Positions 49,170 through 61,670 of a stretch of DNA of 64,000 bases are shown piece after piece (the stretch's first letter is position 1; each line of letters begins with the position of its first letter). The position numbers were made by a program, and so were the translations under genes. Source of the DNA: Steromphala cineraria (lineage: Eukaryota; Mollusca; Gastropoda; Trochida; Trochidae); NCBI GenBank assembly GCA_916613615.1, contig OU744725.1:8042708-8106707 (forward strand). Reading direction: 5' to 3'. The notes beneath the pieces were generated by a model. That model was given only the letters and a program-made list of their open reading frames with translations, searched no databases and was not told where the DNA came from.

Positions 49170-49571
49170 CCAGGTATGAATAATTCCCTACTGCTTTTGG
49201 TCCTGGAATAGAAAGATTTTATATTTCATATTTTATCATGTCATCATCTTTTTTTAGTTGAATTACCTAAAGTTTATATTCAGAATTACAATATTGATAT
49301 AATCATCTCATGTATTAAAATTAGAAAAAAAGTAAAAGTAAAGAAAAAAAGAAAATTAAACATTCCCGTGGCATCACTGTCGGGACCGCCACTTTTAACG
49401 AAAAACTCGTGTCGAATGTCGTCACCTGTCAGCAGTTTCAGTTTCAATTAAATCTGCATCGCAACTTGTCCATTAAAGGGAAGGTGGGGATAGAGTCTAA
49501 TTTGAATGTCGCTGTCGTACATTGGGAGGATCAACATTCATTATGGTAAGTTATAAAACCTTTCTGTAACA
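49170..49571. other. Non-coding spacer
   Basis: Poly-purine stretch (AAAGTAAAAGTAAAGAAAAA type) at about 49324-49355. Nothing else recognised. Confidence 0.4.
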
Positions 49572-50440
49572 TATACACAAAGAACTTAATTAAGCACCCC
49601 CCTATTTTGTAAAATGAACTTTGATGCTCTTGGACTATTTGGATTATTTTGATGTATTGACCACTACAGATATAACAATTGTCTTGTTATTGACTATTTA
49701 ATTGTACTAAAAATTGCTAATGTGCAAAAATAATGAAAATATGTGAAACTACTGAAATTTGGCCTAATATAACTATTGTCACAGGGGGAAAACTACACAT
49801 TAAACTTTGGATGTTATAAATTAAAAATAACATTTATGATCCCTTGTTAACATTCATACACTAAAATCCTTTTTATCATGCATGATAAGAGGCTAGCAAG
49901 ACATTGAATTTTCAGTACCCTTTTCATCAAAAATGTATAAAATGCCTACAATCTAAACATCTGTAAGTAAATTTGAGATTCCTTGAGTTGAACTTGTTGG
50001 TCAAACACTTCTCCTTCCTCTAGATAAGCCATCATCTTTGACAAGGACCAATAAATGTCTTTATGCAATTTTCTTTAAATTCGATATTGGATAATTTTGT
50101 GATTTTAAAGGTTCATACTGCTTTAACGATTGACTTTTACTATGGGGCTATTTACTAAAAAATCATCGATTCACTCATGAGAATGATAATATTCACATTG
50201 CAGCAAAAAATATTGACCTTCATTTTCAATTTTAAGGTAACTTGGATTTTGACTAAAAAATACACAGATTTTGTAAATGAAGTTCTTCGTAAACCGTATG
50301 AATTTTTCGTTTCCACACTGGTAGCTGACCATTCTAGTAAAACATCCTTATTGTTTGCCTGTACATTTGTTTTGTTTATAATTAGCAGTGTTTTTCTGTT
50401 TGAAAAAGTGGGGGGTGCTTAATTAAGTTCTTTGTGTATA
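49572..50440. mobile_element. 869-bp element with 31-bp perfect inverted ends
   Basis: The left arm 49572-49602 (TATACACAAAGAACTTAATT...GCACCCCCC) is the exact complement of 50410-50440. The outermost TATA could contain a TA target duplication, which would fit a Tc1/mariner-type MITE. The internal TTAATTAA leaves a TTAA-type element as an alternative. The interior is AT-rich; the 81-codon frame at 50177-50422 has no domain. Confidence 0.85.
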
Positions 50441-50931
50441 AATTAGGACCAGCACCACGGATGCGTGATTGAGAATTTTTGCAATTTTTGCCAAAATGTA
50501 TGAATATTGTTAAATTAAAAGTTTCAAACAAACAACTTTAGGTTTCTGCTATGACAATGAGGACTGTTTTGGAATTGTTTAGATATTTCACATTCTTCAG
50601 AAAGAGATAAGAAAACTATTGGATTGGCAGTTCCTTTTTAAAAGATGAAAAATGTATTTGATTTTGTTTCGTAACGAATACTTTTCAAGTAAAGATTTTC
50701 ATACAATGATACACGGTTTTTAATCAGATTTTTTCAGTAATTAATATTCATAGTTAATACTGATTTATTACTTATCTAATAAGATTATTTAAAGAAATAT
50801 TTTCGACAATTCATACATAGAGGGCAAGCATATCAATGTCGCTCTTAAATTATTTTTTAATCGCTTTCCAAATGGAAAAGAATCGATTTTCTAATTTTGA
50901 TGTAGTAAATTATTTTCTTATTTCCTTGCAG
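50441..50931. other. Non-coding, ending in a splice acceptor
   Basis: AT-rich intron-like sequence that ends TTATTTCCTTGCAG at 50931, a good polypyrimidine-CAG acceptor directly before the GC-richer receptor exon. Confidence 0.5.
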
Positions 50932-51631
50932 TGTACAGAAAGAAGGCGGTAACACAGTTGAGCATCCGCTTCCCTTGTTGTCTCCGATTAGAGTTCCTTA
51001 CAATAATCTCCTGACTCGGGGATCGCCGCTGTAGGGTTCTCACGCCAGAATCTCTGCAGTTTCCACCTGTCAGGTCGAGTATTCGTTCCGACACTTTCCT
51101 CCCCGGAGTTTCCCTATTACCTTTACCTCTTGCTTTAACTGTCACCGCTCAAGTCCCTACGGGCGGAGACGACGATACATACCCATTTGATCAGGCCGAG
51201 CCGCGATGTAGCACGCAGAAGGCTTTAAGTCGTGGCTTCTTCTATATGACCACTTACAGTATTGACATTCTTGCCAGCGCGGACGGGTTGGCGAAAGCTC
51301 GCTAACACAGAGCATTGGCTACCAATGACATCGTGTTGTAGACGCGTTGGCTCATCTGCTTTGTGACTTGTTGCTTTCAAAGACCACGCGTGTTCTGTGT
51401 GGCTACTACAGGTGTCTGTCTGTAGGTGGTGGCCGCGGCATGGCGGTACAGGCGCATCATCATAATACCATTGCTCCTTCATGCCAGATCATTGCGGACT
51501 ATTACAAAGTTGTGAGAACATTAGATACTCATATACCGTTCAAAAAAGTTTTGTAAACATTTGGTTCACTAATGTGAACGCTTGATAAGTTTGTTAGGTA
51601 GTTTACTAGTTGATTCAATAGCAGATCTGAG
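50932..51631 (+). other. Probable 5' UTR of the receptor gene
   Basis: From the putative acceptor (CAG at 50929-50931) to the ATG. It is GC-richer than its surroundings and rich in CG dinucleotides. In-frame TGA at 51612-51614 shows the coding region starts at 51632 rather than further upstream. Alternatively the promoter itself lies in this segment and the acceptor is fortuitous. Confidence 0.5.
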
Positions 51632-51986
51632 ATGGTGTCAAGCCATGGGAGTGACCAGATCAACTTCCACATTGTTGCTACAGTGCTTCTTAATGACTCG
51701 ACCAAATCTACTTATGAGGTGATTCAATCTATACCCGGAAATGCGACGTTAAACCACACGGACGCCTTCGATGTGGAGGAATATTTGACCCACCATTTCG
51801 GTGATAAAAGAAAAGATTTGGCATCTGCTGTCATCTTGACGTTGGTGTACTCTGTGATATTTCTGACCGGTGTTATAGGAAACTTATCTACATGTATCGT
51901 CATCACCAAAAACTCCTACCTCCACTCGGCCACAAACTACTATCTCTTCAGTCTGGCCGTGTCGGATATGCTCACTTTACTACTTG
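51632..51986 (+). CDS. Neuromedin-U/pyrokinin-type GPCR, first coding exon (partial)
   Basis: Class A G-protein-coupled receptor for a neuropeptide, acting in the plasma membrane. It has 118 full codons plus the first base of a Gly codon, then splice donor GTAAGT (51987-51992). Residues 1-62 are an extracellular N-terminus with sequons at N21 (NDS), N37 (NAT) and N41 (NHT). TM1 is about residues 64-92 with the class A signature GN (N84, position 1.50). TM2 is about 101-118 with L-A-V-S-D (D112, position 2.50). The stretch HSATNYYLFSLAVSDM is characteristic of the neuromedin-U, pyrokinin, capa and molluscan small cardioactive peptide receptor clade; growth-hormone-secretagogue-type receptors are the nearest alternative. 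TM3-TM7 are not found in the rest of the window. ATG chosen because a TGA precedes it in frame. Confidence 0.85.
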
Positions 51987-54545
51987 GTAAGTTTGTAATG
52001 TTTTCTTGAAAGTTTCTAATAATGTTATAGAGATCTCCACAAGGTTTAAAGTCCTTTTCCTTTAGACGATGGGTGAAAAGATTTAAAAGAGAACTAAAAG
52101 GTTATTTAAATTATATAGAATTATGTATTTAAGCAATCTAATCCCTGCTTGCAGTTACCTTTATGGATTACAGTAAGAACAATGACTCAAGTATCCCAGT
52201 CTCTTCAGATGTGATCAATAACGAATATACAATAAAACAATATTAACCCGTAAACATTTCCCCACTTTCCCCTTACCTTTGGAAAGCCTTATAAAATATT
52301 AATAACATTTATCAGCATTGTAATTGGATTCAAACACACTCGTTTGACATTATCATGGCGATCTTAATTGAGAAACAATTAGTGTCCTCGCCATCAATAG
52401 CAAAACGCATAAAGATGTACACCTGCTTTTAACTATATTACAATTAACCCCATAAAGGCGTGAAGCATAAGGTGAGCGTTAATTATGAATTGACTGTTCA
52501 GTGCTCCACGTGGTGATCTTATCGCCCACTTGTATACTGTCTATCACTGCACACTGTCGCCCATCGATCCGACCCTTATTGATAGATTTTCAATCTCATC
52601 TGTCGCGCTTCATAACGTGGACACAGACGCCAAATTGTTGCCGGCAGGAATTTTAATCTCGTCCGTTGTAAATGATTATCCCATATGAGCGAAACAGACC
52701 AAGCCTATTAGTTTCAGCTAATCATTATTAATCGCCGAACCTGAAAAATATTTTAGAAAGTGGGATGATTTCAGTTTTGTCACAAAGAAAAATGCAATGA
52801 CTTCTTCCAAAATGAAAATTCTTTTGTTAAAATTGTAAATTGTCACACAGTTGAGACCCTTATATAAAAAGACATTTCGAAATTAAATATTTATTAGTGA
52901 AACAGAAGGATATGACTTATTAAAAGGTTGTTGCTGTAAGTTTGTTATTTTTGTCAGTGATCAATTTAGTCACAACTGTCATCAGAACATTTACGAATAA
53001 AGAATGATAACGTTTTTAGTAATCATCGTCTTAAAAGTAAAACCTTATAAAAGTACCACAAAAGAAGTGAGACGTTGAGAAGTTACAAATGATTTGTCCT
53101 TCAAGCAAGTTTGAAAATATGTAATTAAAAAATCTTCTTAAAGTCAGCAATCGTTGTTCAGTCGTTTGTTCAATAACAATTTACTAAAACATAGACACAT
53201 ATGAATTTAATCAGTCCTAATGGTGGTGACATTATATAGACGTCGGTGGCCTTGTAGCAACACAGAATATTGTGTCCGACTCTGATGCGTATTGTGTGAA
53301 GAATATCTGAATAATGTCCTGAACTGTTTGATCAATACTAATTCATATGATGAAGTGTAGAGATTATGCCCCATTAAGTCCATCACCGGAAATTGTCTTT
53401 GGGTGAGATTGCAGAGAAAAGCACTATAAGAGAAAGAATATGTATCGGGTAGTAATGAAAGAAGTAATGGAAACAGGAGTTATTGCCACTAAAATGTATA
53501 TCAATGATTATATGATAATACGAAACGAAGACGCGTTGTGTGAAAAAACTCATCCTATATCATGGGACAGTGATACCAAATCATGTATCATATCGGTTAT
53601 GTTGATTAAGGAAAATAAAAACACCAACGAGATCTACTGTAACATCACACTAACTAATTAAAAGTAATATGGCCTCAGTAAACTTACAAGTACAAAAGTA
53701 TGAAGGTACAGAACGTCTCATGGCGAACAGGTAGCGACTGATATAAGCCGGGGTCAGTTAGACGGTGCGTTCCGCTTAATTACATTATTTATGATTTTCG
53801 CTTGAAGCTAATGTCATCCAAGTCCAAGCGATCATTTTTCAGAATTCCTTAGCTTGCCATTAGTCTCCTCAGAAGAAAGCTATTTGTGAGGCTTTCCTTT
53901 AAAGAGATTCCTCAGTAGAAGATGATCCCGCAGTTAGCCGGGCGGATTTGCCTCTGAAATAGTGTCTACTGATGCGCTTCCTGAGTTGATATCTCTCATA
54001 ACTAAATCATAAGACCATGCTTAAGAAAGCAATTACGAAACCCAGAGGAGAACGAATTCCTTTGTTCCTTATGTTTTATTTTCATTTTTTATTTGGTTAG
54101 TGTTGAAAAGACCATGGTTTGCATATTAATAATGACGTTCGTTCTGGGGCATCGAAATCCCCTTTGTACCATTATTCCCATGTTAAATGAGACTGTTTCA
54201 AAAGAACTTGCGAATGAATATATTGAAAATGTGATCTCTGACAATGATTGACCCATTCTGCATATTCTCTGGTGTATAAGAATACCCAAAGATGTTTTAA
54301 CATAAGTGTAATTACTTTAATTGTCAAACACCGGGTATATCCACGCGATATAAATAAGTGAGCGCTGGTATTCAAAGTCTGTAACTTTGCTTCTGGCAAT
54401 TCATTAAATACGTAATAAGATGGACAAAAGGAAGCTATAACAACAAGTAATTGTCACAAACGTGATCATGTCCCCCGCCGCAATCAAGAATATTTCATTC
54501 AATTGTTATTATTCTTATGAGAATGTCATTGGTTTTCAGCATCTT
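51987..54545 (+). other. Presumed receptor intron, non-coding
   Basis: Starts with the consensus donor GTAAGT. No exon with the TM3 D/E-R-Y region or other GPCR motifs was found. The frame at 53440-53661 (73 codons) lacks any domain. No bounded element seen. Confidence 0.5.
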
Positions 54546-55130
54546 TGACATGAAAGGTCACCCAAATTGATTGGCGTTTGCATATTCCGAAATAAAGATT
54601 AGTACAGATTGGTGCATGCATATTCTCCATAAGATTGGTACCAATTTGAAAATACTTAATACAATGGTTATATCGCGCCAACAACATTTAAAAAAACGCT
54701 CAAAATGACGTCATGGTCACCCAAATCAATTGGTGTTTGCGTATTATCCAGATGAAAACTGGTAACAAGTTTGAAGACTCAAGGTTGAAGGGTTCATGAG
54801 ATATGGCGCTAACAACATTTTCAAAACTGGTCAAAGTATCGCTGTGACCTTGAAAATGAGGTTAAGGTCACCGAAAACTTTTCAGGTCAGCGTATTCCCC
54901 AGATGAAGACTGGTACAAAGTCTCGCCGTGACCTTGAAAATGAGGTCAAGGTCACCGAAAACTTTTCAGGTCTGCGTATTCCCCAGATGAAGACTGGTAC
55001 CAAGTTTTAAGATTCTATGTTGAGCGGTTCATTAGATATCGCGCTAACAAGAAGCGGGACGGACGGACGTACGAAGCTGAATACTATGTCCCCCGCTCCG
55101 CGCTTCGCGGCGGCGGGAGACAATAACAAG
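54546..55130 (+). repeat. Repeat with internal 84-bp units rich in AGGTCA words
   Basis: Several degraded units share GGTCACCCAAAT or GGTCACCGAAAA, a TTTGCGTATTCCCCAGATGA word and AAGACTGGTAC. Two adjacent units (from about 54844 and 54928) contain GTGACCTTGAAAATGAGGT and AAGGTCACC. The right end has GGGACGGACGGACGTACGAA and CTATGTCCCCCGC, then CGCGCTTCGCGGCGGCGGGA; ATGTCCCCCGCCGC also occurs at about 54468, so the repeat may begin there. I recall similar sequence as common in bivalve genomes; no coding content. Confidence 0.75.
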
Positions 55131-56859
55131 TCGCTTTGGAATCAAACATAGATGTTTCCAAACTTATACGAGTCATTATATAAAAGGCTTTAAAGTCATT
55201 GACTAACCATCGAAAAGGTATAATGATTTCTTCACGTTCTAGTCGATATTTGACACTGTTAAGCAATTTGTTTACAGGCCTGTCTATTTCATTTTGGGTA
55301 ATTTCTATTGTTTTACCCATTTGCCAAAGATAAACCATTAGCAAAAAAAGGAGAAGGACGGTAATTTTACACATGGACAATGAGTAAGATCGGCTTTTGT
55401 TATTGCTTGGTGCCCCAAAGGGCACCAAGTATTATGATTTGATTCTCCTAAAACTTTTCTGAATTCTCTCTATATTACTCTTGATATTTTCAAAGGGAAG
55501 CCGCGCCAATCACATGTGTTGTATCCAAATCAAAAGACCAATTAACAGAGCTGTAGCAAAAAATGCATTACGTCACCATGTGGGTAATACAAAATATTTG
55601 GCACATTAAACTGTGGAATATGATTTCGCTTTAAATGTCATGTTAAAAGAGAAACAATATTTTCTATTAAAGACGCTGATAAATGTTAACAGACTCAATC
55701 AAAAACATCTTCATTTGATGAAGAGTCTGCATTTGTTCCAGATAAGAGCATTATTTCGCATTCAATAATCGCAGAATCAACTTTTATATAACCCACGCGA
55801 TTTAATTTCACGCTGAGCTCGCCTGGCGATTTAAAAGTAATGTTTGTGTAAGAACGATGGTGACATCGAAATAAGACTTATGTTTACTAATAGGTAGATC
55901 ATTTACGGCCACGTGACAAGTCATACTTAACGATGTCACTAAATGTTAACGTTGAAAACATGTATTTATTATCAGAGCTACTGAAATTGACTCGTGCTAT
56001 ATTTAGAATATGACCTACATCGCTGGTTCCATACGGTTACTATAAGGCCGCGGCTTAGCTCAGCGGAGCTGGGTTGAAATCCCGTCAGATCATCGGAAAG
56101 TATTTTGCTTATTATCTGTAATACTACAGTTAATAATTAACCAGCATGACAAGGAGATATGGTTTTGGCAGTACGTTTTGCACAATTTCCTGTCATTGTC
56201 AACGCTACATGGCAACCCATGCAGTGCTTTTACTTCAAGTAACAACATCACAATGCCATAACATCATAAACTGTCACTGTCACATCACTGTCTTGAAAAT
56301 CTAGTGTTGTTGTGTTCAGAGATTTACATTTTTTCTTTGAGATCTCCAAAAGAGTGAATTTGAATGATAAATAGAATATCACCCTCGTGTGTTTTGATTT
56401 GAAATATACCAACAATCGTTGATGAATGTAAAAAATATTCATAACTTTCAGCAATTCGTGTTGATAGAAATTAATTTTGTGAAATCAACTTTGAGTAATA
56501 CTCGTGTTAATATTACTGCTGTTATCCAGTGTTGTATATATTATCACCCAAAATTGTTCGACAAATCACAATCTCCTTCATCTGCCTATGTGGCACCAAG
56601 CATGCCTTTTTAAAGGCTTTTCTTGTTTAATTGACGTCCAAACTAAACCAAATGACGTTTAATGAAACATGATACTTGCTTAATTGCAGGATACACTTGC
56701 AAGTGGATAAACTTATGGCTCGCAGTTGAATATTCCTCTGAGGATAGTTTATTTATCAATCATATATTTCAAGCAAGAGCATAATAATTCATTTGGCATG
56801 GTTATTGTTCTTCTTTCCCCACAGAGGTAGATCAAGTCATAAAACCCTACCTGGTTCGA
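55131..56859. other. Non-coding AT-rich sequence
   Basis: No gene. A truncated tRNA-like word at 56046-56082 is listed separately. TCCCCACAGAGGTAGATCAA at about 56817 faintly resembles the terminal repeat of the element at 32920. Confidence 0.45.
56046..56082 (+). repeat. tRNA-like remnant lacking the anticodon arm
   Basis: GCGGCTTAGCTCAGCGGAGC contains a canonical box A (TAGCTCAGCGG). It is followed almost at once by GGGTTGAAATCCCG, a box B with one mismatch. The anticodon arm is gone, so this is a tRNA or SINE-head relic, not a tRNA gene. Confidence 0.5.
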
Positions 56860-57180
56860 ATAAGACCGAATCCGTGGTTTCCGACAATTGCCCCTGGTGA
56901 AAATGTTTTTGCATCACAATCCATTTGATTTTTTAAAGCAAATGACAACACTTCTCGCATGAAAACGATGGTTATTTCACAAATCCGTTGTCATGATTCA
57001 GTTGTCAAAATGATGATTTTAGAACAGCTGATTACTGAACTCCCTTTGATTGCATCAAATCAGGTATTTCCCATTCTAGCCCCAAAATTCGGCTTATTGG
57101 AACAGAAGCTAGATCAACATTTCATGACTTGGCCTGCTTCTGTTGTTGATGATGGAATCTCTGTATAAAATATGAATTGC
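56860..57180. repeat. Diverged relative of the duplication (block at 4330-4600)
   Basis: GCAAATGACAACACTTCTCG, TGATTCAGT, TGATGATTTTAGAACAGC and ATCAAATCAGG align in order with 4403-4530 and 12685-12830. On the minus strand a shared reading appears around CSKIII and MREVLSFA or MREALSFA, but all copies contain stops. This is an old dispersed repeat of unknown class. Confidence 0.7.
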
Positions 57181-60100
57181 AAATAATTATTGTGGTTGTT
57201 GAAATTGTACCAAAAACGGCCTTCTTATCAAGCAAAAGCATTTGGCAATTGATATGGTTACTACCTGTTGATAATCGAACCTCTGTCAAAAATTCCTGTC
57301 AGTTTTCCGTAAACTAACCTTGGACCGTTAGCGACTTCATTGACGGGCAGCATTTACATTTGATTCCTCTATTACTGATGTCATAGTTACCAGTTTATCG
57401 AAATGAACATATGGTCTTCATTCCTAAGCAAGACATTTCTACCACCCTTTATACGTTGATACATCTTGTTTTGTTAAAGGGACACATGTCGTAACAGAAC
57501 AGTACACACAATCAGCAGAATGGTAGCCAATTAAAATTCTTCATTTTTTCTCATGATTATTCATACGATGTACATCGACGCTATTTTTGTCTAACGAGCA
57601 CTTGTTTGGAGCTTGTAACGTCAAGGGCACTTCAAGTCTTACTTTGAATATTTTATAGGAACACTTCCACTTTGATCAGTGCCTCGAGTAAACGTGTTAT
57701 ATGAATACACTTTATTTGCGTTTCTCCCCTGGAGTAACTCTGCGTCCCATGAGATCGCTAGATCGACTTGCTGTACACAGTGGCCGGAACGTGACCCTTT
57801 TAAACGTGCCTGGGAGATAAGAGACTTGTAATGTAGCTTAAATCCGATTTGTGTGATTGGATTATGTTGGGTTCTGATGTGACCACCTCCTACGACCCAA
57901 CCGCAAGAACATTCCTATGAATTGTTCTACACATATATCTATCATTATTTACCGGTCCTCAGGGTAAACGTACTGGAAGTTTTATATTAGTTGGAAATTG
58001 TACAAATTGTGACTACCGTTCCTTTATTCTCCCTGGGCTTTGACCATTTCCGGAACTGCGCTAATTGTCGCTGCCCTTTGTGATCTTATCAGGATCTCAA
58101 TTATCTATGATTGTTCTTATTATCCGGTTCTTTGCGTTTGTGACAAGGACCAATTTCCTCTCCTTATATGGTTTATAGCATGCTGTGTTTGAATGTTCTG
58201 GTGACGATCTTGAAAACATTTTTTGATTACTTATAAACGAATGAAGTAGTTTGCATCATGATCAATAAAACCTATTATAAATTGAAGATAATAATGATTG
58301 AAGAATACAAGGGTTAGTTTACAAATGAAATCATAGGCGATATTTATTCGGCGAGAAAAGTTATAATACCGTGTATTAGAAATAATTGAAACTTTAAAAT
58401 AGAAAACACTAAATAATTTTTTTAGTTATCGGAATAACGTCAGTGAAGTAAAAAATAATTTGTTTTGACTAAATCTATTAAAAATTTAGAAATATTCTAA
58501 TAAATCAATAAATAACTGAATGATTTTCTTTGGAACGCGCCCTACTGCTATAGTTATAGGGAAACAATTACTTTATGCTGTGAATCTGTTTGAAGGCGCT
58601 ACTTTGTATGCCCAAGGAAGCCCTTGTTAAGGAAGTAGCTCTATTAATCTATTTCTGCATACATGAATTAGTTTGAGATCAAAGAGGGAATGTAATAGGC
58701 ATTTTTTAAAGCATGTAACTGCGCTATACATGGATATCATAATGTGTCGTGTGATGCAATTCTTTGCAGATTGGATTTAACAAATATTTGACTCATGGTG
58801 ATCGCATAAGCATTGACGACCTGTTTTGTGGGCTGATTTATCAATTCGACTCTCACATTTTTTACACTGGATAGCCGTGATAAGACTTTCCTAGATCAGA
58901 TTAGTGAAAGCATGGTGGGGGTTCTTCAGCACCGTACACTGGATTCGACATGTAAGCTCTCATCAATTTACAACAGCTAATGCAATGAGATATGGCTAAA
59001 ACATGTTTGGGATCTTACACGTGTTTAGAGAGGGCAACATACAATACGATTGGTTAGTTTAGAGATGTTTAGATGGATAACTCCTGATGTAGACGTGTCT
59101 CGAGAATGTTTTCTAAAGTATTTGTGCGCCCATCTTACACTTTGACTCTATGGAGAAAAGTGGTATATGCTTAAGCGTATGGAGAGGAGACCTTATGCAT
59201 GGATTATACTGGGAGGTTGATCCCAAAATCTGGACATTGTGAATTGAAATGAACCTTATACCCTGACTTATTCCATTACCGACATAAGTACTTCAAGTGA
59301 CTGGTTTATACTTTTTAAATCATTGGATCACTAGATATACTTTCATGCTTTTTGTATCCCCCCGGGCATGCTATGTGGTGTTTAGGTGGAGATGTAAGTT
59401 TGTATTTGATTCACAATTCTGCATTTGATCGTCAAGCTGGCTGCCTTGAAACTTTTACATGTCCCAATGCATTCAGTAATAAGTCGTTAGTATATACGAG
59501 ATTTGTATTTCATCGTTATTATAAAGAGATTGCAAATATTTCCTGACCTTCTTACATTTATTTATCAGTATACGCGGATGAAATATCGACACCTTAATTG
59601 CCACAAATCAGGTGTTAAGCAGTCATTACCATCATCAGGGGCCGATAATTATAAGCTATTTCATTGACAAGTGGTATCAACGGATCTAATCGGCTTCAGC
59701 TAATACTAAAAATAAGTTTGTTTCCTCTTTAGATTAAATCTAATGATACCATGAGTAAACAGTCTGGTCTAAATTCGGTGTCTGTAGACAGCTTTGTGTG
59801 TTTTCTCTTCTTACCTGGCTTGCATGCAGATCACGTTGTCCACATTACGTTTGTCAATTACTTCATTTATCGACTTAAGTATTGATCGAGATAAGTACAT
59901 CAACTGTTAGCAATCATTCTCCTAAGAACCAGAGAGCACACCGGGCCTTGTCATGCATTCTTATAAATCATTGCTAAAACTAATCAATAAATCAGCGCTG
60001 TTCTAGGTTCTTCAACTTTCTGTCAAGTTCACTCAAGCATCCATATTGACTGCTGGGTGGAAAGACTATTTCAGATTAACCAAAAGTTATGTTTCACTAA

Positions 60101-61274
60101 CAAGGGCAATTGGTCTTGGGTTAAACGTTCATGTGAGTTCAAAGATATAATTATATCAATGAGGTGCACTTTGAGCATCTTGCATTGTTTCCACTTATAA
60201 TTATGAAAACTTGCTGATCATCATTTTGACAAAACCTACTTTATTTATAAACATTATTCTGTGACCTTTTTGAAAAAATAATTCTCTTTCATTGGGTAAG
60301 AAACGACCTTTGACGAAACGAGTATATCACTTTAGCCTAAGTTGCGCTAAACAAACACTTACTTACTTCTTAACGCTACTTCCTGACACTCCGTGTGTCT
60401 GTTGACTCGCTAGTCATACATGATATCACTTGTGATATTTCTCTGAAAGTTACTGTCTGTTGCCATAAAGTATAATTCCTATATAATTAGTACATAATGA
60501 TCGAAACATAATGGCATAAAGTCGCGATTTGTATCGAAAACTGGGCAGACAGAGAAAAGTTGTCTCAAGTTGCAGAAATGACTGTTGATGGCGTCTGATG
60601 GATTATATGTTGCTAGTATTTAATGTATAAATAGGATGTATATAGGATGTCTGATTTGGCTTTAATGAACGTATAAACATGGATTTACATTGACTGATAT
60701 TACTTTTATTTCATGGGGATTCAACTTATTTATTCATTCATAGTATAAGTAATTATGAGGCAGTATCAAAATCGAATAACTTTTACGAAACAACGTAGTG
60801 TGTTAAAAAGTTAATTGGCTAATAATGGTTTTGAATTTCCTCTATTATGTTTCAGGGGTACAGGTTACTTTCCCTCGTAGTGGTTAGCACTGGAATACCC
60901 GTTATCTGATGTGATAGCTCAGAGAGCAGTTAAACATAGAAACAATGAAAAAATGGAAGATTCTGTATCGTATAGTGAGTGTCTCAAGAGGTCGCGAGTC
61001 ATAGGTATTGCAGACTCCAGGGGATAGGAGAGGTCTATGTGTGTGTTTGGCAATGTGTTAATAATATGTTAATTGCAAAAGCATAAAATATAACATACAG
61101 AAATAGTTTATTTGAGTGTCACAAGTTAAACATGTACATGAATATAAACATTGGGTAAGAAATAAAATATGTTTAACAACCAGCCATTTATTTTGCTTAT
61201 GAGACACTGTTAAGAACATTACAACGTATATACAACATACAAAATGATAAATAAACTGTAAAAAGTAGTAAACC
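57181..61274. other. Non-coding AT-rich sequence
   Basis: No gene, RNA gene or bounded element recognised in 4 kb. The frame at 59352-59546 has no domain. Confidence 0.5.
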
Positions 61275-61278
61275 TTAA

Positions 61279-61634
61279 AGGGGCAGTAGCACGTTTTTAG
61301 GGGGAATATAAGTTGATGTCAGGAAAATGAAAATAAATGATTCCAATTGAAAGGTAAAGTTATCAAACTAAACGACGCAATAATATATCAAATATAAAGT
61401 GTAAAGTTAAACCATGCGATTCCTTTTTCTTATAAAAATGAATAAAAGGTGTTCACACAAAAATGACGGCCAATGGACTTTATGTCAATCTTTATATTTC
61501 GTTCTCTGACTATGGATGATTGGTTTGTATTATGAGATTTTTGACGCTATGAAAGTAATACATTTATCATTTACTTACAATTATCAGTGAACAATTTAAA
61601 ATATAAAATTCTCAAAAAAGGTGCTACTGCCCCT
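61279..61634. mobile_element. TTAA-flanked MITE, family member 2
   Basis: 356 bp. It starts AGGGGCAGTAGCACGTTTTT and ends with the near-complement (GGTGCTACTGCCCCT). TTAA flanks it at 61275-61278 and 61635-61638. The reverse complement aligns along its whole length with 39288-39644, sharing TCAAAAATCTCAT, CCATAGTCAGAGAAC and ATCGCATG; I estimate about three-quarters identity by eye. Confidence 0.9.
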
Positions 61635-61670
61635 TTAAAGCAGGGAAAGCTTAAAATGTTAAGAGATAAA

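Noticed and set aside
53440..53661. Candidate second exon for the receptor gene
   Set aside because: The translation contains no transmembrane segment or GPCR motif and lacks a proper acceptor.
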